DNA from: Akkermansia muciniphila | GTDB lineage: Bacteria > Verrucomicrobiota > Verrucomicrobiia > Limisphaerales > UBA1100 | Assembly (NCBI GenBank): GCA_945903605.1 | Contig: CAMDOH010000001.1 | Location: forward strand, 1 to 46,300 | Length of the DNA stretch: 46,300 bases | Direction: 5' to 3' | Shown here: piece after piece, positions 37,564 to 46,300 of the stretch | How the letters are laid out: every line of letters starts with the position of its first letter | Numbering within the stretch: position 1 is the stretch's first letter | Program-made: the position numbers and the translations under genes | Notes under the pieces: generated by a model | The model's input: only the letters and a program-made list of their open reading frames with translations | Told to the model about the DNA's origin: nothing | The model's database searches: none

Positions 37564-39692
37564 AACCCGTCATTGTTCTTGGTCTATTGCTCATCGCTGC
37601 GACGCCGCTGCATGCGGAGTTCAAGGCTGGAGCTGCCGTGTTGGATGTCACACCAACCCAATTGCCCGTGTTCATCAATGGCGGAATGCTCAGCCGATCT
37701 TTGGAGAAAATCAAAACGCGCGTCCATGCGCGGGCCATCGTCTTGGCCGACGACAAAAGTCAGCTTGCGATGGTGGTCGTGGACAGTTGCATGATCGGTC
37801 GCGTGTTGATCGACGAGGCCAAAACAATTGCGGCCACTCGCACGGGCATCCCAACCAATCGCATCCTCATCTCCGCCACACATTCGCACAGTGCGCCGGC
37901 CTCGATGGGCTGCCTCGGCACCGATGCCGATCCTGCGTACGTGCCCGTGCTGCGGCAAAAACTCGTCGATGTCATTGCCGCTGCTCAGGCAAATCTGGAG
38001 CCTGCACGAATCGGATTCGCCAAGGCCGACGCCGCAGGATTCACGGCGTTGCGACAATGGATTCGCCGGCCCGACCGCCTGGAGATGGATCCGTTTGGAA
38101 ACAAGACAGTGCGCGCCAACATGCACGCAGGGCGTGTGTGGGATGATGTCACGGGTGAAGCGGGGCCTGAAGATCCGGATCTTTCGCTTATCTCAATTCA
38201 ATCACGTGATGGGCGCCCCATCTCGGTGATGGGCAATTTTTCGATGCACTACTTCGGCGACTCAGATATCAGCGCAGATTATTTTGGGCTTTTCTCCGAA
38301 GGATTGATGACTCGCATTGCTCCAAAACCTGTCGCTGGCAAGCAAGCATTCGTCGGAATTCTTTCGCACGGTTGCAGCGGCGACATCTGGCGGATGGACT
38401 ACACGATCCCAGAAAAAGATCGACCCAAGCCGACGATCGACGAGTACACAAATGGCCTGCTCGATATTGCCGTGAAAGCCTACTCCGGAATCCAATATCG
38501 CGCGGATGCAGATATCGCGATGGCCGAGCAGCGAGTGACTTTGAAATATCGGGTGCCGGACAAACAGCGGCTCGAGTGGGCGCAGCGAACACTCGCTGAC
38601 ATGGGCGATCGCGCTTTGAAAAGCACCGCCGAGGTGTATGCGCGCGAGGCAATCCTGCTTCACGAACGGCAGCAAACCGAAATTGTCGTGCAGGCATTGC
38701 GCATTGGCGACATCGGTATCGCCACGACTCCGTGCGAGACTTACGCTGTCACTGGATTGAAAATCAAAGCGGCCAGTCCGCTGCCACACAACATGGTCAT
38801 CGAGCTGGCCAATGGTGGCGATGGTTACATTCCGCCACCGGAACAATATCCATTTGGCGGTTACAACACTTGGCCGGCACGCTCTGCGGGTCTCGAAGTG
38901 TTGGCCGAGCCGATCATCGCCGGTGCCGCCATAAACCTGCTCGAGAAAGTTTCTGGCAAACCGCGTCGCGAATGGAAACTCAGCGAAGGTACTGCCGCGC
39001 GCGCCGTTCTCGACGCCAAGCCCGCAGCGTATTGGCGGATGAACGAATTCACAGGTCCGCATGCCGCCGACGCCACCGGTCACGGGCTGCACGCCACTTA
39101 TGAATCCGGGATCACTTACTATCTCGAAGGGCCGCAGTCGGCATCGTTTTGCAAAGCGGATGAAAAGAATCGCGCGCCGCATTTTGTCGGTGGCCGACTG
39201 AGCGCACGCGTGGCGAACCTCGGAAATCGATATTCCGTTTCACTCTGGCTTTGGAATGGGATGCCGAACGACGGGCGCGATGTCAGCGGCTGGTTGTTTT
39301 CCCGTGATCACAATCACGGTCTTGGAAACTTGGGCGATCATCTCGGTATCGGCGGCAAGAGCGCTCACACGGGCAAGTTGATTTATTTCAATGGAGGCAA
39401 TCCACAGGCGGTTGTCGCCGGCAAATCCGAGATTCCGCGCTGGCAATGGAGACAAGTCACCTTTGTGCGCGATCGCCAATCGATTCGCATTTATCTGAAT
39501 GGTCAGCTTGAAATTGAAACAAAGATCGTGGCGGATTTCCCAGCTGGGTTTGATCAGTGTTTCTTTGGCGGTCGTAGCGACAACCAATCCAACTGGGAAG
39601 GAAGGCTCGACGAAATCGCTGTTTTCAATCGCGCACTGAGCGAAGCTGAGATTCTAAAACTTCAGGCAAAATCTGTCCCAGCGCAAAAGTGA
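37560..39692 (+). CDS. Neutral ceramidase-like protein with C-terminal LamG/concanavalin-like domain
   Basis: N-terminus AGAAVLDVTPTQLPVFINGGMLSRS, ISATHSHSAPASMGCLG, ILSHGCSGDIWRMDY; C-terminus KPAAYWRMNEFTGPHAADATGHGLHATY...LYLNGQ-type LamG features. ATGA overlap with the sialidase gene. Confidence 0.87.
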   Translation: MKPVIVLGLLLIAATPLHAEFKAGAAVLDVTPTQLPVFINGGMLSRSLEKIKTRVHARAIVLADDKSQLAMVVVDSCMIGRVLIDEAKTIAATRTGIPTNRILISATHSHSAPASMGCLGTDADPAYVPVLRQKLVDVIAAAQANLEPARIGFAKADAAGFTALRQWIRRPDRLEMDPFGNKTVRANMHAGRVWDDVTGEAGPEDPDLSLISIQSRDGRPISVMGNFSMHYFGDSDISADYFGLFSEGLMTRIAPKPVAGKQAFVGILSHGCSGDIWRMDYTIPEKDRPKPTIDEYTNGLLDIAVKAYSGIQYRADADIAMAEQRVTLKYRVPDKQRLEWAQRTLADMGDRALKSTAEVYAREAILLHERQQTEIVVQALRIGDIGIATTPCETYAVTGLKIKAASPLPHNMVIELANGGDGYIPPPEQYPFGGYNTWPARSAGLEVLAEPIIAGAAINLLEKVSGKPRREWKLSEGTAARAVLDAKPAAYWRMNEFTGPHAADATGHGLHATYESGITYYLEGPQSASFCKADEKNRAPHFVGGRLSARVANLGNRYSVSLWLWNGMPNDGRDVSGWLFSRDHNHGLGNLGDHLGIGGKSAHTGKLIYFNGGNPQAVVAGKSEIPRWQWRQVTFVRDRQSIRIYLNGQLEIETKIVADFPAGFDQCFFGGRSDNQSNWEGRLDEIAVFNRALSEAEILKLQAKSVPAQK

Positions 39693-39769
39693 ATCCGAAG
39701 TCTGCCTGCAGATTCTTGAGTGTGGCGATGCTTGAGAAAAGTCTGTAGCTACGCTAGTGTCTCGACCCG

Positions 39770-40576
39770 ATGCCGAGTTCCGCTGGTGAGTTTGTCAATC
39801 AACTGGTCGCGCCGCTCTCAATCATCTGGATGGGATTGTTGGTGGGCGCGGTTTGGCAAGTGCGCGCGCGTCGCTGGCGTGTGGCGTGGCTATTCGGCGG
39901 GCTTTTTTTTCTACTGACAATCTTTGGCAATACACAATTGCCCGCTTGGCTATTATCACGACTCGAAGCGCCGTATGCGAATCAGCAGATGGACACAATT
40001 CTGGAAGCCGAAGCGATATTGGTTTTGGGAGGCGGGATAATCAGTTCGACTCAATCACCGCATGGTTTTGAAGCAAAGGATGCTATCGATCGCTTTCTAG
40101 CTGGTATCGACTTGATCAAGCGCGGCAAAGCAAAGGTGCTGGTATTTGGCGGGGGGGCTACCGGGCGCGACATGAAGCAGTCTGAATCACAGTTGTACAT
40201 GGACTTGATCAAGCGTTGGCAGCTCACCGACTTCGAAGTGCTTTCGCTTGGCATTTGTGCCAATACTCATGAAGAAGCAAATCAGCTCAAGCAATTGAAG
40301 TCGGAACGAGGTTGGAAGAAAATCATACTGGTCACATCGGCCAACCACCTGCGTCGGAGCGAAGGCGTCTTTCGAACGGCTGGCATCGACGTCATTCCAA
40401 TCGGTTGTGATTTTCAGGGAACAGCAGCTATGCAAAATGGTCGTGTGCTAAAACTTTTCCCCGCGTCGGAAGGATTTCAAATGGCATTTTCCTGGCTTCA
40501 TGAAGTCATCGGTTGGCGTTATTATCGCTTGCGCGGTTGGATTTCCGATGACGCCGCGCACGTCGTTTCCCGTTGA
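39770..40576 (+). CDS. YdcF/ElyC family (DUF218) membrane protein
   Basis: Two N-terminal TMs; AILVLGGGI, KVLVFGGGATGRDMKQSES, ANTHEEANQLK, ILVTSANHLRRSEGVFRTAG. Confidence 0.88.
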   Translation: MPSSAGEFVNQLVAPLSIIWMGLLVGAVWQVRARRWRVAWLFGGLFFLLTIFGNTQLPAWLLSRLEAPYANQQMDTILEAEAILVLGGGIISSTQSPHGFEAKDAIDRFLAGIDLIKRGKAKVLVFGGGATGRDMKQSESQLYMDLIKRWQLTDFEVLSLGICANTHEEANQLKQLKSERGWKKIILVTSANHLRRSEGVFRTAGIDVIPIGCDFQGTAAMQNGRVLKLFPASEGFQMAFSWLHEVIGWRYYRLRGWISDDAAHVVSR

Positions 40577-40580
40577 GATA

Positions 40581-41366
40581 ATGAACATCAAAGAAAAACG
40601 CCGCGCATTGATTGTCGCCGTCAAAGCCGCCCGAGCTGCGGGAACATTGATGCGCCGGCATCTGCACAAAACAAAGGCGATTAATTCGCAGACGCGGTTC
40701 GACATCAAACTGGAATTGGATGTGCGCGCGCAGCGATTGATTGAGCGACAACTCAGCGCCGCATTTCCCGATGTGCCAGTGCTCGGTGAAGAGGGTGATA
40801 CGGGTGACTTCAATTCCGATTTGCGTTGGGTGGTCGATCCGATTGACGGCACGGTGAATTTCTCGCACGGGATTCCGCACGCCTGTGTCTCCATCGCGTT
40901 GCAGCAGAAATCGAACTCTGATTATGAAACGCTGATCGGTGTGATCTTCGATCCGTTTCTGAACGAGATGTGGACGGCTGTTCGTGGCCAATCCTCAAAG
41001 TTGAACGGAGTGCCTGTCCATGTCAGCGCACGCCGGCGGCTGAGTGATTGCATTTTGACACTCGGTTTTTCGAAGGACGCAGTGACTCTCCGTCATGCCT
41101 TGCCCGTGTTCAACCGCATCGTATACCGCGTGCGCAAGGTTCGGATGATGGGTTCTGCCGCGCTCGGTTTGGCTTGGGTGGCTGCGGGCAGGCTCGATGC
41201 GTATCGCGAGGATACGATACGGCTGTGGGATTTTGCTGCGGGTGGATTATTGGTGGAATGTGCCGGCGGAGAATTCTGGCATCGTCCGAAGAAGGGCGTG
41301 CATACTTACGAAATGCTCGCGCACAACGGTCATCTTCGGCGCCAGATCGAAGCGTGTTATCGCTGA
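40581..41366 (+). CDS. Inositol monophosphatase family protein
   Basis: GEEGDTGDF, WVVDPIDGTVNFSHGIPHACVSIAL, LWDFAAGGLLVECAGGEF. ATG at 40581 preferred over 40500. Confidence 0.93.
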   Translation: MNIKEKRRALIVAVKAARAAGTLMRRHLHKTKAINSQTRFDIKLELDVRAQRLIERQLSAAFPDVPVLGEEGDTGDFNSDLRWVVDPIDGTVNFSHGIPHACVSIALQQKSNSDYETLIGVIFDPFLNEMWTAVRGQSSKLNGVPVHVSARRRLSDCILTLGFSKDAVTLRHALPVFNRIVYRVRKVRMMGSAALGLAWVAAGRLDAYREDTIRLWDFAAGGLLVECAGGEFWHRPKKGVHTYEMLAHNGHLRRQIEACYR

Positions 41367-42124
41367 GCGTCGTTTGCAGATGACGCGTTGACGAACGCCT
41401 CGAACAGTTTCAGAAACTCCACGTGCTTTTCGAAGAGTCGTTCCGGATGAAACTGCACGCCCAGTAGAAATGGCGAGATGGCTTCATCTTCCGGTTTCAA
41501 TTCGACCGCCTCGATGATGCCATCGTCAGTTCGAGCGGTCGCGTGCAGAGCGGCTGCGATCCGCCCGATGGCCTGATGATGTGCGCTGTTCACTCGCAGC
41601 CGGCGAGCGCCGAAGATTCGATGCATGATCGTGTGCGGATTCACATTCACTTCTTGAACGGTGTCCGTCGATGCATCTTGCCGGCGATGCTCCATCGAAC
41701 GGGGCGCTTCAGTCGCAATGTCGGTGATCAACGAGCCGCCCAATGCGACATTGAGCACTTGATGGCCACGGCAAATCGCCAGCAACGGTTTGCCCTGTCG
41801 CAGCGATTGGTCGATCAACTCCATCTCGAACAAGTCGCGCAATGGATCGGCGCCGATCACTTTTTTGCGCAGCGATTCGGGGAGTTTCGTGTCGTACAAA
41901 TCCGGCTGCAAATCGTCACCACCGGTGAGCATGACGCCGTCGCATCGAGCCACGCTTGCGGCGATCACGCGCGGGTTGTCCGTGACGGGCGTGATGACGG
42001 GCAGGCCACCTGCAGCGATGACGGCGCGGCAGTAGTAGTTCGATAAACTCAAAGAATGATCCGCAAATTCAATGCCGCGTTTCTGTGTGCTGGGTGCGAC
42101 GAGGATCAGCGGCGGGCGGGTCAT
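41357..42124 (-). CDS. Class I glutamine amidotransferase, PuuD-like gamma-glutamyl hydrolase
   Basis: VMLTGGDDLQPDLYD, KPLLAICRGHQVLNVALGGSLITDI, GVQFHPERLFEK. Confidence 0.92.
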   Translation of the reverse strand: MTRPPLILVAPSTQKRGIEFADHSLSLSNYYCRAVIAAGGLPVITPVTDNPRVIAASVARCDGVMLTGGDDLQPDLYDTKLPESLRKKVIGADPLRDLFEMELIDQSLRQGKPLLAICRGHQVLNVALGGSLITDIATEAPRSMEHRRQDASTDTVQEVNVNPHTIMHRIFGARRLRVNSAHHQAIGRIAAALHATARTDDGIIEAVELKPEDEAISPFLLGVQFHPERLFEKHVEFLKLFEAFVNASSANDAQR

Positions 42125-42393
42125 AATTCCGTGCCTGGAAATCGGTGCTGGATGACTTTGCGAATCCGGTCTTCCTCTTCGGGTCGAGTTTTCCCGCGCT
42201 TGATGCGGCGTTTCACCGCATCGAACAATTCCAACCAGTCTTCCAGCAGCGGCACTTCGAGTGTGTTCCAGTTATCATAGCGCCGATCACGTTCGAAAAA
42301 ACACCAGCGATTGCCCACGTGTTTGGCGTACACTTCACGTCGCGTGCCGTCTTCGCGTCGCACTGTCCATCCGATCTCACCTTTGGTCTGCAT
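42121..42393 (-). CDS. Small conserved-looking protein (90 aa)
   Basis: MQTKGEIGWTVRREDGTRREVYAKHVGNRWCFFERDRRYDNWNTLEVPLLEDWLELFDAVKRRIKRG...; ATGA overlap with downstream GATase and 3-nt gap after ispF. Confidence 0.75.
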   Translation of the reverse strand: MQTKGEIGWTVRREDGTRREVYAKHVGNRWCFFERDRRYDNWNTLEVPLLEDWLELFDAVKRRIKRGKTRPEEEDRIRKVIQHRFPGTEL

Positions 42394-42396
42394 ACT

Positions 42397-42873
42397 TCAG
42401 GGCACATCCACAGCGGCAACGGCCATCGCGGCAATTCCTTCGCCGCGGCCGACAAATCCGAGCAACTCGTTCGTTGTCGCTTTGATTCCAATCTGACTCG
42501 TATTGACGCCCAGCGCCGATGCGATGTTGGATTTCATGGCAGCGGCAAATGGCATCAACTTGGGTTCCTGCGCGATGATGGTGGCGTCCACATTCGAGAT
42601 GGTTGCCCCGCGCGATTTTACCTGCCGCGCAGCTTCTTCCAGAAAAACGCGGCTGGGCGCGCCTTTCCAGCGTGGGTCGGTGTTGGGGAAAAACTGGCCG
42701 ATGTCGCCGCAACCGATCGCGCCGAGCACCGCGTCGCAAACGGCGTGCATGAGCGCATCGGCATCGGAATGTCCGTCGAGTCCTTTATCGTGCGGGATTT
42801 CTGCGCCACCGAGAATCAGTTTTCGCCCGGACTTGAGTTGATGGACATCGTAACCGATTCCGACGCGAATCAT
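42397..42873 (-). CDS. ispF: 2-C-methyl-D-erythritol 2,4-cyclodiphosphate synthase
   Basis: [71 protein letters not shown]: full IspF signature. ATG at 42873; longer ORF runs into tRNA-Pro. Confidence 0.97.
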   Translation of the reverse strand: MIRVGIGYDVHQLKSGRKLILGGAEIPHDKGLDGHSDADALMHAVCDAVLGAIGCGDIGQFFPNTDPRWKGAPSRVFLEEAARQVKSRGATISNVDATIIAQEPKLMPFAAAMKSNIASALGVNTSQIGIKATTNELLGFVGRGEGIAAMAVAAVDVP

Positions 42874-42878
42874 AGTAG

Positions 42879-42955
42879 TGGTCGGAGCGACAGGATTTGA
42901 ACCTGCGACGGCTTGGTCCCAAACCAAGTGCTCTACCAGGCTGAGCTACGCTCCG
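42879..42955 (-). tRNA. tRNA-Pro (anticodon TGG), CCA encoded
   Basis: Minus strand CGGAGCGTAGCTCAGCCTGGTAGAGCACTTGGTTTGGGACCAAGCCGTCGCAGGTTCAAATCCTGTCGCTCCGACCA: acceptor CGGAGCG/CGCTCCG, anticodon stem CTTGG/CCAAG with TTTGGGA loop. Confidence 0.97.
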
Positions 42956-43045
42956 ACACCGCGCGAAGGTATTCCACCAGCTCTCATAAACTCAAACACG
43001 AAATTATTGCAAACGAACTGGAATGCTGGCCTAGTGTGCCGCGCT

Positions 43046-44287
43046 ATGCCGTTTGCCATGCTGGATCTTTCCAAGCCCGTCCTTGAAGGTGTCAAGGCGA
43101 TGGGCTATGTCGACCCGACCCCAATCCAGTTGCGTGCCATTCCACTGGTTCTGCAAGGACGCGATCTGATCGGCAGCGCACAAACGGGCACCGGCAAGAC
43201 GGCTGCGTTCGCGCTGCCCATCCTCACCCAACTGGAAAAGCACAAGCAAGGCGCACCCCGCGCACTCATCCTCGAGCCGACACGCGAGCTGGCCGCCCAA
43301 GTGGAAACAGCATTTCGCGATTACGCGCGATTCACCGACATCAAGGTGGCCGTGGTTTTCGGTGGCGTTGGTTATGGCGCACAAACCGAGGCGCTTTCTG
43401 GCGGAGCGGATATCATCGTGGCGACTCCCGGCCGATTGCTCGATCACATGGAGCGGGGCCATTGTCGGCTCGACCAAATCAGTCATCTCGTGTTGGACGA
43501 GGCCGATCGCATGCTCGACATGGGCTTCCTGCCTGATGTGCGCCGCATCATCCAGAAATGTCCGGGCAAACGACACACGTCACTTTTTTCTGCGACCATT
43601 CCCGCACAAATCGAGACGCTGATCAAATGGGCGCTTCAAGACCCGGAGACCGTCGAGATTGGCGCGCGCCGTTCGCCAGCCGAGACCGTGCGTCACATCA
43701 TCTATCCCGTGGCCGAAGCGCAGAAGACAGATCTTTTATTGGAACTGTTGAATCGAGTGAACTACGATTCCGTGATCGTGTTTTGCAGGACAAAATACGG
43801 CGCTGATCGCATCGCCAGCTTGCTCAAGTCCGCCAATCACGCCGTGGCCGTGCTTCATTCCAATCGAACCCAGCGCGAAAGAGAGCAGGCTCTTCAAGGA
43901 TTTCGCGACGGCAAATTTGAAGTGCTCGTTGCCACCGACATCGCTGCGCGGGGATTGGACATTGCCGATGTCAGTCACGTCATCAACTTCGATGTTCCGC
44001 AGCACCCCGAGGATTACGTGCATCGCATCGGGCGCACAGGCCGCGCTCAATCCAGCGGCGATGCGCTCACCATCATGGTCGCCGAAGATGCCGTGCATGT
44101 GTACGACATTGAGCGCTACATCAGCCAGAAAGTACCCCGACAGAAACTGGAGAATTTCAATTATCGCTACACCGCGATCTTTGAGGCCGACAAACCCGGT
44201 GGTCCGACTCCGCACGAAAAGAAATACAAGGCCGTGCGCGTCCGAGGCGGTTATATGTTTGGATCCGTCGGTCGCCGTCGGCGCTGA
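43046..44287 (+). CDS. DEAD-box ATP-dependent RNA helicase (RhlE-like)
   Basis: AQTGTGKTAAF, PTRELAAQV, VLDEADRMLDMGF, SATIP, ATDIAARGLDIADVSHVINFDVP, HRIGRTGRA. Start trimmed to ATG 43046; upstream ORF part is tRNA-Pro antisense. Confidence 0.94.
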   Translation: MPFAMLDLSKPVLEGVKAMGYVDPTPIQLRAIPLVLQGRDLIGSAQTGTGKTAAFALPILTQLEKHKQGAPRALILEPTRELAAQVETAFRDYARFTDIKVAVVFGGVGYGAQTEALSGGADIIVATPGRLLDHMERGHCRLDQISHLVLDEADRMLDMGFLPDVRRIIQKCPGKRHTSLFSATIPAQIETLIKWALQDPETVEIGARRSPAETVRHIIYPVAEAQKTDLLLELLNRVNYDSVIVFCRTKYGADRIASLLKSANHAVAVLHSNRTQREREQALQGFRDGKFEVLVATDIAARGLDIADVSHVINFDVPQHPEDYVHRIGRTGRAQSSGDALTIMVAEDAVHVYDIERYISQKVPRQKLENFNYRYTAIFEADKPGGPTPHEKKYKAVRVRGGYMFGSVGRRRR

Positions 44288-44288
44288 T

Positions 44289-45990
44289 TCACTTCGGCTG
44301 CATCAATTCATTGGCCCGCGCGTAAGCCTCCGTCAGGTCGCCGCAGACATTGGTTTGCCCGACCTTTTCGATGAACCCCGCCTTGCTCATCATGAGCAGC
44401 GGCTGCGCGTGCGGCCCGACCAGCAGCAAGTGCCGGCCCTTTTTGAGAAGTTTGTCATGCAGGTCCTCCAGCGCAATCCAGTCCGGAGGCATCCATCGCC
44501 AGCACTTGACGCATGCGCAGGACGAGCACACGGGGTTCCTGTTGTACTTGAGCCAACGCCGTCTCCAGCTTGTCCACCGCGCCAAAAAAGAAGGCTCCGA
44601 AAACGCTGAAGACGATCACCCCATCAGGGGCTTTGACACCGGCAGCGCGGTCTTCTGGCTCGTCGAAATGCGCCTCGGCCATTTTTGAGATCTGTGTCGT
44701 TTCGGAGACACGTTTGACAAAGAGGAGCGCGGCAAGCACGAGTCCGACTTCGACAGCGACTGTCAGATCCGCCAGAACCGTCAGTGAAAAAGCGGCGAGA
44801 AAAACTACCGCGTCGCTCTTCGGCCATTTCCACAATCGGGTGAACTGATGCCATTCACCCATCCGCGCCGCGATGTACACCAGCACGCCTGCCAGCACCG
44901 CCAGTGGAATGTGCTTCGCCCACGGCGCCGCGATCAACACGATGGCCAGCAGGGTGAGCGCGTGGATGATTCCGGCGACGGGCGTGCGCGCGCCACTGCG
45001 TACGTTGGTGGCCGTGCGGGCAATCGCGCCGGTGGCCGGGATGCCGCCAATCATCGCGCTGCCGATATTCGCCACGCCTTGAGCGACCAACTCCGTGTTC
45101 GAATCGTGACGTTCATCGGTCATCCCATCGGCCACCACGCAACACAAAAGCGATTCGATGGCTGCGAGCAGGGCAATGGTGAATGCTGGGCGGATCAATT
45201 CTTTCAGTTGTGAGAAATCAAATTCCGGCAAATGAGGGGTCGGCAAGTTGCGGGGAATTTCTCCAAAGCGCGTGCCGATGGTTTCCACGTCCAACTGAAA
45301 AACTGCTGCCACTGCCGTGCCGGCCAGCACGGCGACAATCGAAGCCGGCACGCGCCTGGCCCATTTATCCGGCCACCAAACAAGCAATGCCAGTACACCG
45401 ATGGCCATTGCCAGGGCTTGTCCATTGATCGAGGGCAGGGACTTGGCGAGCGCGATCATTTTCAGCACAAAATCCGACGGCACATTTTCCAATGTCAGTC
45501 CGAGAAAATCTTTCACCTGTGTGCTGAAGAGAATGATGGCGATGCCGGTGGTGAATCCGGTGGTGACAGGGAAGGGGATGAATTTGATCATCGATCCCAT
45601 CCGGGCCACACCCATGAAGATGAGCATGACGCCTGCCATCAGCGTGCAGATGAGGAGATTGGCAAATCCATAAGTGGCCGCTGTGGCAAATACGATGCCG
45701 ACAAATGCGCCCGTTGGTCCGCCGATCGCCACGCGCGAACCGCCGAGCAATGAGATGAGAAATCCAGCGATGATCGCCGTGTAGAGTCCAATGGCCGGTG
45801 GACTCGGCCATTCCGGCCCGAGTTTGTCCGCTGGAATGGAAGCGATGCCGAGCGCCAGCGCCAATGGCAACGCAACGATGCCGACCGTCACACCCGCACC
45901 CAAGTCGGCAGTGAAATCGTGCGTGGTGTATTTTCGAAGCGCCGTAAAAAGTTTCGGGCGAAAGAACGAGAAACACTTTTCGAGGTTCAC
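44289..45990 (-). pseudogene. SulP family sulfate/anion transporter with apparent +1 frameshift in the STAS domain (44455..45990 plus 44289..~44480)
   Basis: 45990..44455 encodes SulP TM core and STAS start ending LRMRQVLAMDASGLDCAGGPA*; the STAS remainder continues in another frame (ALEDLHDKLLKKGRHLLLVGPHAQPLLMMSKAGFIEKVGQTNVCGDLTEAYARANELMQPK). Confidence 0.82.
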
Positions 45991-46055
45991 TGCGGCAACA
46001 ATCTAATAGAAAACTGGCACGAGTCAATTCGTGCGCGGTTGGGCGCCACGCCCAA

Positions 46056-46300
46056 TCATGTGATGTATCCCGCCTGGCGCATTCCGGTGAGCGAGGCCGC
46101 CGTCAATCGCGCCAGCTCTGCAAAGAGCGCTTCGTCCACAGTCTTGAAATTGAAACAGGACTTGCCCTGCATGCGCGCCTTTAATTCTTTGCTGTGTTCA
46201 TCCATGAGCTTCGGTTGACCATAAACTCCCATGAGGTGAAAGCTCACGTAGGCTTTGCTGATTTGAACCCAGGCGACAGGCATTGTTGGGCTGCGCATTT
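46056..46300 (-). CDS. DUF1801/YdhG-like protein, probably 5' truncated by the window edge
   Basis: AWVQISKAYVSFHLMGVYGQPKLMDEHSKELKARMQGKSCFNFKTVDEALFAELARLTAASL resembles the C-terminal part of DUF1801-like proteins. Confidence 0.65.
   Translation of the reverse strand, partial: MRSPTMPVAWVQISKAYVSFHLMGVYGQPKLMDEHSKELKARMQGKSCFNFKTVDEALFAELARLTAASLTGMRQAGYIT

Noticed and set aside
42878-43045. N-terminal extension of the helicase ORF ([28 protein letters not shown])
   Set aside because: Antisense translation of tRNA-Pro. The helicase start MPFAMLDLSKPVLEG at 43046 fits the family.
44289-44585. ORF 44289..44585 as an independent gene
   Set aside because: Its C-terminal part is clearly the missing STAS half of the SulP protein; its N-terminal part is out-of-frame translation of the SulP gene.
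1-46300. CRISPR array, transposon, prophage or integrase signature
   Set aside because: No regularly spaced direct repeats, transposase/integrase motifs or phage structural genes were seen. tRNA flanks show no obvious attachment-site duplication by eye.

Overview
A densely coded 46.3 kb bacterial chromosomal segment. Gene content (DUF1501, ThuA-like, neutral-ceramidase-like, TAT-exported and alpha-2-macroglobulin proteins) suggests Verrucomicrobiota/PVC, but that taxonomy is inference. I support about 35 protein genes and two tRNAs, tRNA-Leu(GAG) and tRNA-Pro(TGG). I saw no CRISPR array, transposase or rRNA. Recognisable housekeeping genes: glgC (5' truncated), miaE, an rluE-like gene, cimA, valS, ispF, a DEAD-box helicase and a SulP transporter with an apparent frameshift in its STAS domain. 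Accessory modules: (i) a sugar-acid operon (secreted protein, creatininase family, MFS, YjhG-type dehydratase) with ATGA overlaps; (ii) a DUF1501 protein coupled to a TPR protein; (iii) a MerT-like / TAT phosphatase-superfamily / polytopic membrane protein operon; (iv) Sel1 and Sel1-trypsin neighbours separated by a 76-bp spacer holding a 30-bp palindrome with two inverted DnaA-box matches and an RBS-occluding hairpin; (v) a compact secreted GDSL / ceramidase-like / sialidase / ceramidase-LamG operon; (vi) a tRNA-Pro-ispF-small protein-GATase run in which ispF starts 5 nt after the tRNA CCA. All calls come from reading the sequence. No database search was run.
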